From NCBI GenBank assembly GCA_003215775.1, contig QCJW01000006.1, positions 31,850 to 95,849 of the forward strand: a stretch of DNA of 64,000 bases. Direction: 5' to 3'. Origin of the DNA: Prochlorococcus sp. AG-409-G20. GTDB taxonomy: Bacteria > Cyanobacteriota > Cyanobacteriia > PCC-6307 > Cyanobiaceae. The position numbers and the translations under genes were made by a program. Shown one piece after another: positions 18,237 through 26,323 of the stretch (positions are counted from its first letter, which is position 1; each line of letters starts with the position of its first letter). The notes under the pieces are model-generated. The model saw nothing but the letters and a program-made list of their open reading frames with translations. It was not told where the DNA came from and searched no databases.

Positions 18237-18999
18237 GTCCAGGTCCTGGCATATGGATTCCGCATTCTTGCTTTAGACCACTAAATCTTGTATCTCTTCC
18301 TTTTGTTTCGCCAATATCAGGTCCACTGGAGTGCCAATCACCCACAGTTGAATACCCTTTCTCAAAAAGTGGATGCTGTGGCAGCTTATTTTCTTCCATA
18401 TAGTAAAAGACATCTTTTTGATTCCAATTTAATAAAGGCCTCAATGAAAGCTTGCCTCTAATAGCATCAATTACATGCATTGATTTTCTGTGATCAGTTT
18501 GATTTCCACGCACTCCACTAGCCCAGCAATGAGCATTAAGATCTTCCAGCGCTTGGTCTAGAGGCATCACTTTTCTAATTAAATGATATTTTTCGAGATC
18601 CTTAGAGGATTTTGTTTCCCATAATCGACCATGAATTGCTTCCATTCTTGCAGGGGAAACTGGGCTTTGAACGATTTTTAAGTTGAGGTTGAGAAGTTCA
18701 GATATAGTTTCTGCATAGGAGTATGTTTCTGAGGGTAGATAGCCCGTATCTACCCAAATTACTGGAATATTACCATTACTTCCTATAACTTTGATCATAT
18801 GAAGTAACACACAGGATTGAATCCCAAAACTTGTTGTTGCAACAAAATTGCTTCCAAATTGCTCATAGGCCCATTCGAGCCTTTGTTCTGCATTTAATTG
18901 ATTTAAATGCAATCGACTTGTTTGTAGTTCATTTTCGAGCATTAGATATTGTTCAGATGGTTTTGCTTTTTCATTGTTGATGTGGGATACGTTTGTCAT
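18217..18999 (-). CDS. cysH: Phosphoadenylylsulfate (PAPS) reductase
   Basis: Reduces PAPS to sulfite with thioredoxin in assimilatory sulfate reduction. Seen: the PP-loop-like TTSFGIQSCVLLHM, the VDTGYLPSETYSY block and the C-terminal ECGIH motif with the catalytic Cys (about residue 248). The extra CC pairs that mark 4Fe-4S APS reductases are not seen, which points to PAPS as substrate. The 260-residue length is normal. It overlaps coaX and, across about 130 bp, faces a decayed NDH-2 gene. Confidence 0.94.
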   Translation of the reverse strand: MTNVSHINNEKAKPSEQYLMLENELQTSRLHLNQLNAEQRLEWAYEQFGSNFVATTSFGIQSCVLLHMIKVIGSNGNIPVIWVDTGYLPSETYSYAETISELLNLNLKIVQSPVSPARMEAIHGRLWETKSSKDLEKYHLIRKVMPLDQALEDLNAHCWASGVRGNQTDHRKSMHVIDAIRGKLSLRPLLNWNQKDVFYYMEENKLPQHPLFEKGYSTVGDWHSSGPDIGETKGRDTRFSGLKQECGIHMPGPGLDGDGI

Positions 19000-19126
19000 T
19001 GCTCTCTTTTTAAGGGTTAACCTTTCATAAAATTTGCTTAGGGTTTTTCAATCATCTCAGGCTTAGGGCCCATGGCTCCCGTTTCTTTATACCTTTGTTA
19101 GATCTATAGGCTCCGAAACTGTTGAG

Positions 19127-19630
19127 ATGGAACACGTTGTGGATAAACAAAAGTTCAATATTTCTTTGTCTTATACAGTAGTGAGCTGGATGACTGGTAG
19201 AAAGTCAGTAATTCCTAAATTCTTTCCTGAAACATCTCTTCGTAAAGAAAAATTGGAGGTAGATGAATATTTTCAAGTTCAAGGTGAAAGAGATATTTTT
19301 GCTTTGGGCGATATTGCATGCAATATGGATGATCAATTAAAACCTTCAGCTCAAGTTGCTATGCCACAAGGGAAAGCAGCTGTAGGAATTCTTATGGCAC
19401 TGAGATCAGGTCATAGTCCTAAGCCTTTCAAATATATAGATTTAGGAGAAATGATTGGTTTGTGAATAGGTAGCGCCTCCATAACAGCCTTGGGCTTAAC
19501 AATGCCAGGTCCTTTAGCTTATAAAATCAGGCGAATGATTTATGGCAACAGGTTGCCTGATCTGTTTCTGAGTTTAAAAGCTGCAGGAGGGATGATACTT
19601 GGCAACTCATTATCAAAAAAAGTTCAGTAA
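19127..19630 (+). pseudogene. Type II NADH dehydrogenase (NDH-2) remnant with in-frame stop
   Basis: The first 112 codons match the C-terminal half of flavoprotein NDH-2: RDIFALGDIA (the FAD-binding GD motif), AQVAMPQGKAAV and FKYIDLGEMIGL. A TGA at 19463-19465 interrupts the frame where Gly is expected. Beyond it the same frame runs to TAA 19630 with the normal family tail (IGSASITALGLTMPGPLAYK, then KIRRMIYGNRLPDL). The N-terminal Rossmann half is missing upstream, where a TAG and no homology are found. This reads as a gene in decay. Sequencing error could explain the TGA but not the lost N-terminus. Confidence 0.85.
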
Positions 19631-19745
19631 AGCCTAGGAGTTTTATTGCATTAATTGTTTTATATGTCAGATGCATATCAAATTAAAATCGCCATGTAGT
19701 ACTTAAGGGTGCAGAATCAGGAATATTCCATAAGGCGAAGAAAGT

Positions 19746-21566
19746 ATGGGTGAGCTAGGTGCTGTTCTGCACAACCTACAGGCGCTCATTACCCTGGCTG
19801 TTTTGTTACTGGCCATATTGCTTTTTATTAGTGGCATTTTGGCACCGGAACTGACTGGACTTCTCAGCGTCGCTTTGCTTATTGGAACAGGAGTTTTGAC
19901 ACCTCAAAAGGCTTTAGCAGGTTTTGGTAGCCCTGCCTTAATAACTTTAATGGGATTATTTGCAGTATCTGCTGGGTTGTTTAGGAGCGGAGCATTAGAT
20001 CGTTTGCGTGAATTAATAGCTTCAGAACGTATTAGAACTCCTAGACGCTTAATTGCATTATTAGGGTTTGTAGTTGGTCCTATTTCTGGTGTAGTTCCTA
20101 ATACTCCAGTAGTCGCCTCTTTGCTCCCTGTCATAGAAGCTTGGTGCATTAAAAGACGACTGTCTCCATCACGAGTTCTTCTCCCTTTGTCTTTTGCGAC
20201 TGTTCTTGGTGGAACTTTGACTCTTTTGGGGAGTTCAGTGAACTTGCTTGTCAGTGATATTAGTGAGCAACTTGGATATGGATCTTTAGAGCTATTTAGT
20301 TTCACGATGATTGGATTGCCTATTTGGCTTTTAGGTACTGCTTATTTAGTATTAGCACCTCAAAATCTTTTGCCTGACAGAGGGAGAGATAGAAATGAAC
20401 TAGTGGGAAATATAGAGAGAGTTGGTTATTTCACCGAAGTCACTATTCCCTCGGACTCTGAATTAGTAGGGCAGTCTCTTCATAACAGCAGATTGCAACG
20501 TCGTTTCGATGTAGATGTTTTGGAGTTACATCGAGGTAAAGAAAGATTTCTGCCTCCTCTTGCGGATCGAAAGATTGAGCCTGGAGATAGATTGCTGCTA
20601 CGAGTAACACGTGCAGACTTATTGAGGTTGCAGCAGGAACATACTATTCAACTTGCTCAACAGCCTTCTTTTGATAGTCGTAAATCCTATTTATCAACAA
20701 ATGATGAAGCCCAAAAAACTGTAGAGGTTCTTTTGCCAGCTGGGTCAACTTTGGCTGGCGCAAGTTTGCGGGAATTACGTTTTCGTCAAAGGCATAATTC
20801 AACCGTACTTGCTTTGCGCAGAGGTCAGCAAACTGTTCAGGAACGACTTGGCCAGGCGGTTTTGCGAGAAGGAGATGTTTTGTTACTGAAAGCCCCAATT
20901 GATTCAATTAGAGGTTTGCAAGCTAGTAATGATTTATTGGTTCTTGATCAGTTGGAGAATGATTTGCCAACGATTAGAAGTAAACCCATCGCAATAGCTA
21001 TAGCAATAGCGATGTTGATAATCCCAACCGTCTCTCCTTTGCCTTTAGTTGCAGCAGTACTATTTGCGGTTATTGCAATGGTTTTGGGAGGATGTCTGCG
21101 GCCAGGCGAAGTTCAACGTTCAATTCGACTTGATGTAATTCTTTTGCTTGGTTCCCTGTCAAGTTTCAGTGTAGCTATGCAAACTACAGGTCTAGCAGAC
21201 GCTTTGGCTAAAACTCTTCAATATTGGTTAGATGGATTGCCAACTTATTCCGCTTTATTGATCATTTTTCTTGCTACAACAATTCTTACCCAGTTTATTA
21301 GTAATGCAGCATCAGTCGCTCTTTTAGCTCCAGTTGCTGTTGAACTAGCTCCCTCGATGGCTCTACCTCCAACTGCGCTTTTGATTACAGTTTTATTTGG
21401 AGCAAGTCAGTCGTTTCTGACCCCAATGGGCTACCAAACTAATTTGATGGTTTTTGGTCCAGGTAGATATCGCTTTTTTGATGTTACAAGATATGGGGCT
21501 GGTTTAACTATTCTTATGACTTTCATGATCCCAGGGTTAATTATTTGGCAGTTTGGAGGAATGTAG
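19746..21566 (+). CDS. SLC13/DASS-type Na+/anion transporter with two TrkA-C domains
   Basis: A 606-residue inner-membrane transporter. About six hydrophobic segments lie before residue 215 and about six after residue 405. Between them are two TrkA-C-like ligand-binding repeats (starting near VTIPSDSELVGQSLHNSRL and VLLPAGSTLAGASLRELRF). The membrane halves contain SNAASVALLAPVA and PNTPVVASLLPVIEAW, the two hairpin motifs of the DASS family. Such proteins with TrkA-C inserts are annotated as sulfate or dicarboxylate carriers; closeness to cysH makes sulfate attractive, but this is inference. The next genes are ktrB and ktrA. Confidence 0.85.
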   Translation: MGELGAVLHNLQALITLAVLLLAILLFISGILAPELTGLLSVALLIGTGVLTPQKALAGFGSPALITLMGLFAVSAGLFRSGALDRLRELIASERIRTPRRLIALLGFVVGPISGVVPNTPVVASLLPVIEAWCIKRRLSPSRVLLPLSFATVLGGTLTLLGSSVNLLVSDISEQLGYGSLELFSFTMIGLPIWLLGTAYLVLAPQNLLPDRGRDRNELVGNIERVGYFTEVTIPSDSELVGQSLHNSRLQRRFDVDVLELHRGKERFLPPLADRKIEPGDRLLLRVTRADLLRLQQEHTIQLAQQPSFDSRKSYLSTNDEAQKTVEVLLPAGSTLAGASLRELRFRQRHNSTVLALRRGQQTVQERLGQAVLREGDVLLLKAPIDSIRGLQASNDLLVLDQLENDLPTIRSKPIAIAIAIAMLIIPTVSPLPLVAAVLFAVIAMVLGGCLRPGEVQRSIRLDVILLLGSLSSFSVAMQTTGLADALAKTLQYWLDGLPTYSALLIIFLATTILTQFISNAASVALLAPVAVELAPSMALPPTALLITVLFGASQSFLTPMGYQTNLMVFGPGRYRFFDVTRYGAGLTILMTFMIPGLIIWQFGGM

Positions 21567-21634
21567 ACAAAATGAACAGAAATTATGCAACTATGAATTT
21601 ATTTTGATAATGCTTTTGTTTTGTAAATTCTTGA

Positions 21635-23053
21635 TTGGTGTATAACTCTGTGCCTTCTTCTAACTCATTTAAGCTTCGACCAGATCGTTATCGAAGACTA
21701 ACAGTACCGCAATTTACAGTTGTCACTGGCCTTTTGGTGATTTTGACCGGTACATTTGCTTTATCATTACCTATTTGTTCAACTACTAAAGTTGGTTTAT
21801 GGGAAGCTTTCTTTACCGCCACATCTGCTGTAACTGTTACAGGGCTGACTGTAATTGATGTAGGCGATGATTTAACAATTGTCGGTCAGATTGTATTAGC
21901 GACCATGCTGCTTGTCGGTGGCTTAGGACTTATGGCAATTACAACTTTCCTCCAAGGATTTGTTGTCAGTGGAACTGAATTGAGGTGCCGCCTTGATCGA
22001 GGTAAGACTCTAGATGAATTTGGTGTAGGGGGCGTAGGAAGGACTTTTAGAGGGATTGCCTTGACCGCCACTGTTGTGATTTTGATAGGTGCATTAATAC
22101 TTTATTGCTTTGGTTTTGTGGATATTTCAAATAACGGAGAAAGAATATGGGCCTCTATTTTTCATAGCATTTCTGCATATAATAATGCTGGTTTTGGTCT
22201 TTGGTCCAATAGTCTTGAGTCATATAAAACAAATTGGGTGGTGAATTTAGTGGTGATACTATTGATTATTCTTGGTGGCCTAGGATGGCGAGTCACCAGT
22301 GATCTATGGACTAATCGTTATAACTTAAATAGAAGAACATTAAGTCTTCATACTCGTTTAGTTTTAAGAACTTCTTTTGCTCTAGTGCTTATTGGTTCCA
22401 TTGGACTTTTAATTACCGAATCAGTTTCAAATGCAGGCTTCTTCGATTCGATGAGTTGGAATGAAAGGCTTTTAAGCTCTCTCTTTGAATCCGTTAGCGC
22501 AAGAACAGCAGGTTTTACAAGTATCCCATTGTCTGTTGAAAAAGTTTCTGATTCTGGTTTGTTATTACTAATGACTTTGATGTTTATAGGCGCTAGTCCT
22601 GGTGGCACTGGTGGTGGAATCAAGACAACAACTTTGGCAGCTTTAATGGCTGCGACACGCTCTACCTTGAGAGGGCAAGATGAAGTTATTATTCGGCAAC
22701 GTCAGATTTCTGATAAGGTTGTTTTGAAAGCGGTTGGTATAACGGTTGGTTCTCTTCTGTTTGTATTGATAATGGCATTATTGATTAGTATGAACACTAA
22801 TTTCGTTGGGGAGCAGCCTTTTTCTTTTTTAGCAATGCTTTTTACATGTGTTTCTGCATTTGCTACTGTTGGTTTTGATGTGGGAGTTACTCAACAGTTG
22901 GGTCATTTTGGCCAATTAATTTTGGTTGTAGGAATGTTTGTTGGTCGATTAGGTATTCTTTTGTTATTAAGTGCTATTTGGGATGCTTTGAATAGAGGTA
23001 TCCTTCACAATCAAAATCGAGTTGGTTACCCCAAAGAAGATTTGTATGTTTGA
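21635..23053 (+). CDS. ktrB: KtrB/TrkH-family K+ uptake channel subunit
   Basis: A 472-residue polytopic membrane protein with the four pore-loop repeats of the Trk/Ktr superfamily. Selectivity-filter segments are visible as FTATSAVTVTGLTV, SAYNNAGFGLWSN, SARTAGFTSIPL and SAFATVGFDVGV, each with a filter Gly. GASPGGTGGGIKTTT is the characteristic loop after the third repeat. It works with the KtrA RCK subunit encoded 28 bp downstream, and in cyanobacteria is Na+-dependent. The start is TTG 21635 or GTG 21638; both are weak. Confidence 0.92.
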   Translation: MVYNSVPSSNSFKLRPDRYRRLTVPQFTVVTGLLVILTGTFALSLPICSTTKVGLWEAFFTATSAVTVTGLTVIDVGDDLTIVGQIVLATMLLVGGLGLMAITTFLQGFVVSGTELRCRLDRGKTLDEFGVGGVGRTFRGIALTATVVILIGALILYCFGFVDISNNGERIWASIFHSISAYNNAGFGLWSNSLESYKTNWVVNLVVILLIILGGLGWRVTSDLWTNRYNLNRRTLSLHTRLVLRTSFALVLIGSIGLLITESVSNAGFFDSMSWNERLLSSLFESVSARTAGFTSIPLSVEKVSDSGLLLLMTLMFIGASPGGTGGGIKTTTLAALMAATRSTLRGQDEVIIRQRQISDKVVLKAVGITVGSLLFVLIMALLISMNTNFVGEQPFSFLAMLFTCVSAFATVGFDVGVTQQLGHFGQLILVVGMFVGRLGILLLLSAIWDALNRGILHNQNRVGYPKEDLYV

Positions 23054-23081
23054 ACTAATTTTGTTGATTTGAGGCAAAGCT

Positions 23082-23786
23082 ATGAGTGAATGGTGGCGTT
23101 GGCATCCCAAGCACGAAACTGATGACTTGGGATTTGCAGTTGTAGGAATTGGCCGTTTTGGTAGTGCTGTTTGTCTTGAGTTGATTCGTAATGGTGCGCA
23201 GGTTCTTGCTGTGGACTCCTCTGAGAGGGCTATCGAAGAACTTCGACAGTTGGAGCCTGGAATTGAGGCAAGAGTTGTTGACTCCACTGATGAAGAATCT
23301 ATGAGGGCTGCTGGAGTACTTGAAATGGGTACTGTTGTTGTTGGAATCAGTGAGCCAATAGAGGCAAGTATCACTACGACGTTGATTGCTAAAGATAGTG
23401 AGGGAAGTCGTGTTAGATCAGTTATTGCAAGGGCAACCAGTAACTTGCATGAGAAAATGTTGAAGAGAGTTGGTGCTGATAGGGTCGTTTTCCCTTCTCG
23501 TATGCAAGGAGAGCGATTAGGCCTCGAATTAGTAAGACCTAATTTAATTGAAAGATTGGAATTAGATGATCAGACAGGTATAGATGAGATTAAGGTTCCA
23601 GAAATATTTGTTGGGAGATCATTGCGCGATTTGAATTTAAGAAAAAATTATGTTGTTAATGTTTTAGCGGCTGGTCCAACAAAGGGTTTAACAGTTAATC
23701 CTCCGGCAACTTATGTACTGCAACAGGATCATGTTCTTGTTGTAATGGGTCTAATGGAAGATCTGCAGAAGTTGCCTCAAAATTAA
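23082..23786 (+). CDS. ktrA: KtrA/TrkA-type RCK regulatory subunit
   Basis: A 234-residue cytosolic ring-forming subunit. The N-terminal RCK domain has a Rossmann nucleotide motif GIGRFGSAVCLELI followed by the acidic AVDSSERAIEEL, which would bind NAD(H) or adenine nucleotides. The C-terminal TrkA-C domain starts near IDEIKVPEIFVGRSL. It gates the KtrB channel encoded just upstream. The next gene, anmK, follows after 6 bp, so the three may share a transcript. Confidence 0.92.
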   Translation: MSEWWRWHPKHETDDLGFAVVGIGRFGSAVCLELIRNGAQVLAVDSSERAIEELRQLEPGIEARVVDSTDEESMRAAGVLEMGTVVVGISEPIEASITTTLIAKDSEGSRVRSVIARATSNLHEKMLKRVGADRVVFPSRMQGERLGLELVRPNLIERLELDDQTGIDEIKVPEIFVGRSLRDLNLRKNYVVNVLAAGPTKGLTVNPPATYVLQQDHVLVVMGLMEDLQKLPQN

Positions 23787-23792
23787 ATTTAT

Positions 23793-24932
23793 ATGCGAGT
23801 ACTAGGATTAATGAGTGGGACTAGTGCAGATGGCGTTGATGCAGTATTGGCTGAGTTTAAAGGTAGATCAAATAATCCAAAATGGCAGTTGCTTAATATG
23901 ACAGCTATTCCTTATCCTTCTGATTTAAGGAAGACTATTATTGATGTAGGTCAGGGATTAGAATTAAGTAGTAAGGCTTGGTTAGAATTATCTGAGTTTA
24001 TAACAGAAGTTTATTTTCAAGCAATAAAGATTTGTGATCCTAACCATAAGGCAGAACTGGTTGGTTGCCATGGCCAGACTGTTTGGCATAAGCCCCCAGA
24101 GATGGGCTTGTTGGGATCTAGCTTGCAACTATTTCGAGCACCATTACTTGCATCTTTAACTAATCGTCCAGTGATCTATGATTTTAGATCTGCTGATCTT
24201 GCTTTAGGAGGTCATGGTGCACCTTTAGTTCCTAAGACAGATGAAGCACTTCTTGGAAGAGTAAAAGGTTGGAGGGCAATTTTAAATATTGGAGGCATAG
24301 CGAATTTGACACTTATTCCTCCAAAAGCTGGACCAGATTCAGTTAAATCTCTTTTAGGATGGGATTGTGGTCCGGGTAATAGTCTTATTGATCTTGCTAT
24401 GAATAAGATTAGTGATGGAACATTATTCTGTGATCAGAATGGTAATTTTGCGGCCTCAGGTTCTCCAGAGGTAACTATCATCAACAAATGGTTAAAAGAA
24501 CCTTTTTTTAACAAAACTCCTCCAAAATCTACTGGAAGAGATCAATTTGGCATTGCTGATCTTGAGTATCGATTAATAGAATGTAGTCATATGTCTCATG
24601 AAAATTGTATAGCAACAATCACAGCTTTTTCTGCTGCAGTTGTAGCCCAAGATTTAGATCACATACATGCTTTAAGTAAAATCAGACCTATTGAACTTTT
24701 AGTAGCAGGTGGAGGAGCAAATAATTCTTTCTTATACAAAGAGCTTGGGTCAGAATGTAAGGGAATTATGGTGAAAAAGATAGAGGAATATGGTATTCCA
24801 GTCGGATCACGCGAAGCTCTTTGCTTCGCAATGCTTGCTTGGTGGCATGTATGTCAATTCCCAGGAAATGTTACTTCTATTACAGGAGCCACTAGAGAAG
24901 CTGTTCTTGGAGTTCGTGTAAACCCTGCCTAA
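23793..24932 (+). CDS. anmK: Anhydro-N-acetylmuramic acid kinase
   Basis: Converts 1,6-anhydro-MurNAc, released during peptidoglycan turnover, to MurNAc 6-phosphate. The 379-residue protein has the family N-terminus GLMSGTSADGVDAVL, the catalytic region GCHGQTVWH, the sugar-kinase loop ILNIGGIANLT, GWDCGPGNSLID and the nucleotide-binding VAGGGANN near the end. A GH3 enzyme of NagZ type is encoded at 49.8 kb, but no murQ is seen here. It is closely spaced after ktrA. Confidence 0.95.
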   Translation: MRVLGLMSGTSADGVDAVLAEFKGRSNNPKWQLLNMTAIPYPSDLRKTIIDVGQGLELSSKAWLELSEFITEVYFQAIKICDPNHKAELVGCHGQTVWHKPPEMGLLGSSLQLFRAPLLASLTNRPVIYDFRSADLALGGHGAPLVPKTDEALLGRVKGWRAILNIGGIANLTLIPPKAGPDSVKSLLGWDCGPGNSLIDLAMNKISDGTLFCDQNGNFAASGSPEVTIINKWLKEPFFNKTPPKSTGRDQFGIADLEYRLIECSHMSHENCIATITAFSAAVVAQDLDHIHALSKIRPIELLVAGGGANNSFLYKELGSECKGIMVKKIEEYGIPVGSREALCFAMLAWWHVCQFPGNVTSITGATREAVLGVRVNPA

Positions 24933-24951
24933 AGTTTTTTATTAAGAGAAT

Positions 24952-25251
24952 TTAGGACGGCTTGTAAAAACGCAGTCTTCTTGGAGCTCCTCTTAATCTT
25001 GTTACTTCTTGTGTCTCCAATGAAGAGATAAAACCTTCTGTAGAGCTGATTGGATTGGTTGTTTGCATAGTTAAAGATTCTTGCTCATATTTTTTTACTC
25101 CTTGTTGAATAAGGACTTTGGCCATATTGCTAACTGTGCGAGATTCTTGTTCTGCTAGAGAAGTAAGCCTTTCGCAGAGTTCCTCAGGAAGCACTACTTG
25201 CACCCTAGGGGACTTGGCTTTCCCATTTTGTGAGGTTTGTCGGGTTGCCAC
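24952..25251 (-). CDS. Ribbon-helix-helix (CopG-like) DNA-binding protein
   Basis: A 99-residue protein. After a basic start (KAKSPRVQVVLPEELCERL) it has a beta strand RVQVVL and two helices (EELCERLTSLAEQE and TVSNMAKVLIQQGVKKYEQE), the layout of ribbon-helix-helix repressors. The C-terminal 25 residues are basic (RLRGAPRRLRFYK). RHH proteins bind DNA as dimers and often control their own promoter. A 7-bp dyad lies just upstream. It is convergent with anmK and divergent from the basic protein at 25456. Confidence 0.7.
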   Translation of the reverse strand: MATRQTSQNGKAKSPRVQVVLPEELCERLTSLAEQESRTVSNMAKVLIQQGVKKYEQESLTMQTTNPISSTEGFISSLETQEVTRLRGAPRRLRFYKPS

Positions 25252-25266
25252 TACCCAGAGAAAGTA

Positions 25267-25311
25267 ACGGATATCTATTAGTGTACAGTGGTGTGCAAGG
25301 ATAGTATCCGT
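25267..25311. promoter_or_regulatory. Inverted repeat upstream of the RHH gene, candidate operator
   Basis: ACGGATA at 25267-25273 and TATCCGT at 25305-25311 are exact reverse complements, 31 bp apart, in the 204-bp region shared by the divergent RHH gene and the gene at 25456. The interval also holds the palindrome TGTACA. Position and symmetry fit an autoregulatory operator, but no consensus for this protein is known to me. Confidence 0.35.
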
Positions 25312-25455
25312 GACTATGCTGTATTCAAGATTCTCGCGTTTATTTGGGATCGCTTGCTATCCGCCAGAAGCTATCCATTCATTGCTTTTCTTGGATGTTT
25401 AATTCTTGAGTGGTTCACGATCTCTATAAAGACCAATTCAGCAAAAGGATTTTCA

Positions 25456-25815
25456 ATGACTAAACCAATCTTGCCTCGTTCAGCTGTTTCCAAGGCAAAA
25501 GGATCTAACCCTATTTCAACTCGTTCAAAGACTAATCGCCTTCGCAAAAGAAATCGTCGCAGCAAAGAGAGCAGCGATGTATTGATTTCTGCAGTTATTA
25601 GTAGTTATTTGCTTACCCATTTGCATTATGTACTTCAAAGGGCTGAATATGGGGCTGCACAAGAAGGTAGAAAATCACAAGCTGCTAATTTTGCCCAGTT
25701 ACGTAAAGTCCTTTGTATGGATGCTCGCAGTATGGAAGATGCATTAGCAACTGGAATGCGTGATTCTGATTCAGATAATTTCCATCATCAAACAATTGCT
25801 TCAAAAGCTGCTTAG
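25456..25815 (+). CDS. Conserved hypothetical basic protein
   Basis: From ATG 25456 the protein has 119 residues. Residues about 10-38 are very basic (TRSKTNRLRKRNRRSK). Then comes a helical region (DVLISAVISSYLLTHLHYVL) and an AAQEGRKSQAANFAQLRKVL segment. A frame open further upstream to 25288 gives an unlikely hydrophobic N-terminus and would run through the intergenic dyad, so it was not used. The basic arm suggests nucleic-acid or ribosome contact, but the family is not recognised. It is divergent from the RHH gene. Confidence 0.65.
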   Translation: MTKPILPRSAVSKAKGSNPISTRSKTNRLRKRNRRSKESSDVLISAVISSYLLTHLHYVLQRAEYGAAQEGRKSQAANFAQLRKVLCMDARSMEDALATGMRDSDSDNFHHQTIASKAA

Positions 25816-25847
25816 TTGAATAGGGTTTACATAGTCTCACTAGTTTT

Positions 25848-26078
25848 ATGAGCAGTAATGCGGCTGAGCTTTATAAGCGCATCCAAAACAATCCTGAATA
25901 CACTCAGATTCTTTTTCGCCAAGCTCTACAAGACCCGCAGGGAGCTTTGAAGTCAATTTGTGATCTAGGTGCAACTTTGAATTTACCCGTGACACCTCAA
26001 GAAGTTAGGCAATATTTGTCCAGTATTGATGATGAGGAAACCAAGCAATGGCTAGTTAAAGCTAGAGGGGGTTTATAG
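25848..26078 (+). CDS. Nif11-like small protein
   Basis: A 76-residue acidic, helical protein. The arrangement AELYKRIQNNPEYTQILFRQ, then DPQGALKSICDLG, then LPVTPQEVRQYL resembles the Nif11/N11P leader domain, known in picocyanobacteria from the leaders of lanthipeptide precursors. Here it ends in VKARGGL with a terminal Gly-Gly-Leu and no Cys/Ser/Thr-rich core peptide after it. No lanthionine synthetase or transporter is nearby. The similarity is by pattern only and is moderate. Its end overlaps the next leftward gene by 17 bp. Confidence 0.6.
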   Translation: MSSNAAELYKRIQNNPEYTQILFRQALQDPQGALKSICDLGATLNLPVTPQEVRQYLSSIDDEETKQWLVKARGGL

Positions 26079-26244
26079 GTTTTCTAGTTTGTTCTAAGGA
26101 GTCCTCCTTGTCTTGAATATGAATTTTAGGGGTGGCTCTTCGGTCATAGCCTCCTCCACCAGCCAAGCTCCAAAAAAACCAGTAGCTAGGGATTGCTAAG
26201 GCTGCAGCCAAAACTAGAGCACTAATTTGTTCTAGTCTCAGCAT
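26062..26244 (-). CDS. Small single-pass membrane protein
   Basis: A 60-residue protein starting MLRLEQISALVLAAALAIP. One hydrophobic helix spans residues about 8-30 (LVLAAALAIPSYWFFWSLAG), followed by GGGYDRRATPK and a charged C-terminus. It could also be an uncleaved signal anchor. It is divergent from the ABC-F gene and overlaps the Nif11-like gene by 17 bp tail to tail. The family is not recognised, but the clear helix and normal composition argue that it is real. Confidence 0.6.
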   Translation of the reverse strand: MLRLEQISALVLAAALAIPSYWFFWSLAGGGGYDRRATPKIHIQDKEDSLEQTRKPINPL

Positions 26245-26323
26245 GGCCGAAATTCTGGAATGGGATTGGTGCGATCTGCTCTTGTTCCAATTCGGATGAT
26301 ATACCTATACATGTTTTTCACTA

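Noticed and set aside
25288..25455. N-terminal extension of the basic protein at 25456
   Set aside because: It would add 56 residues unlike the rest, cross the divergent promoter region and overlap the dyad at 25267-25311.
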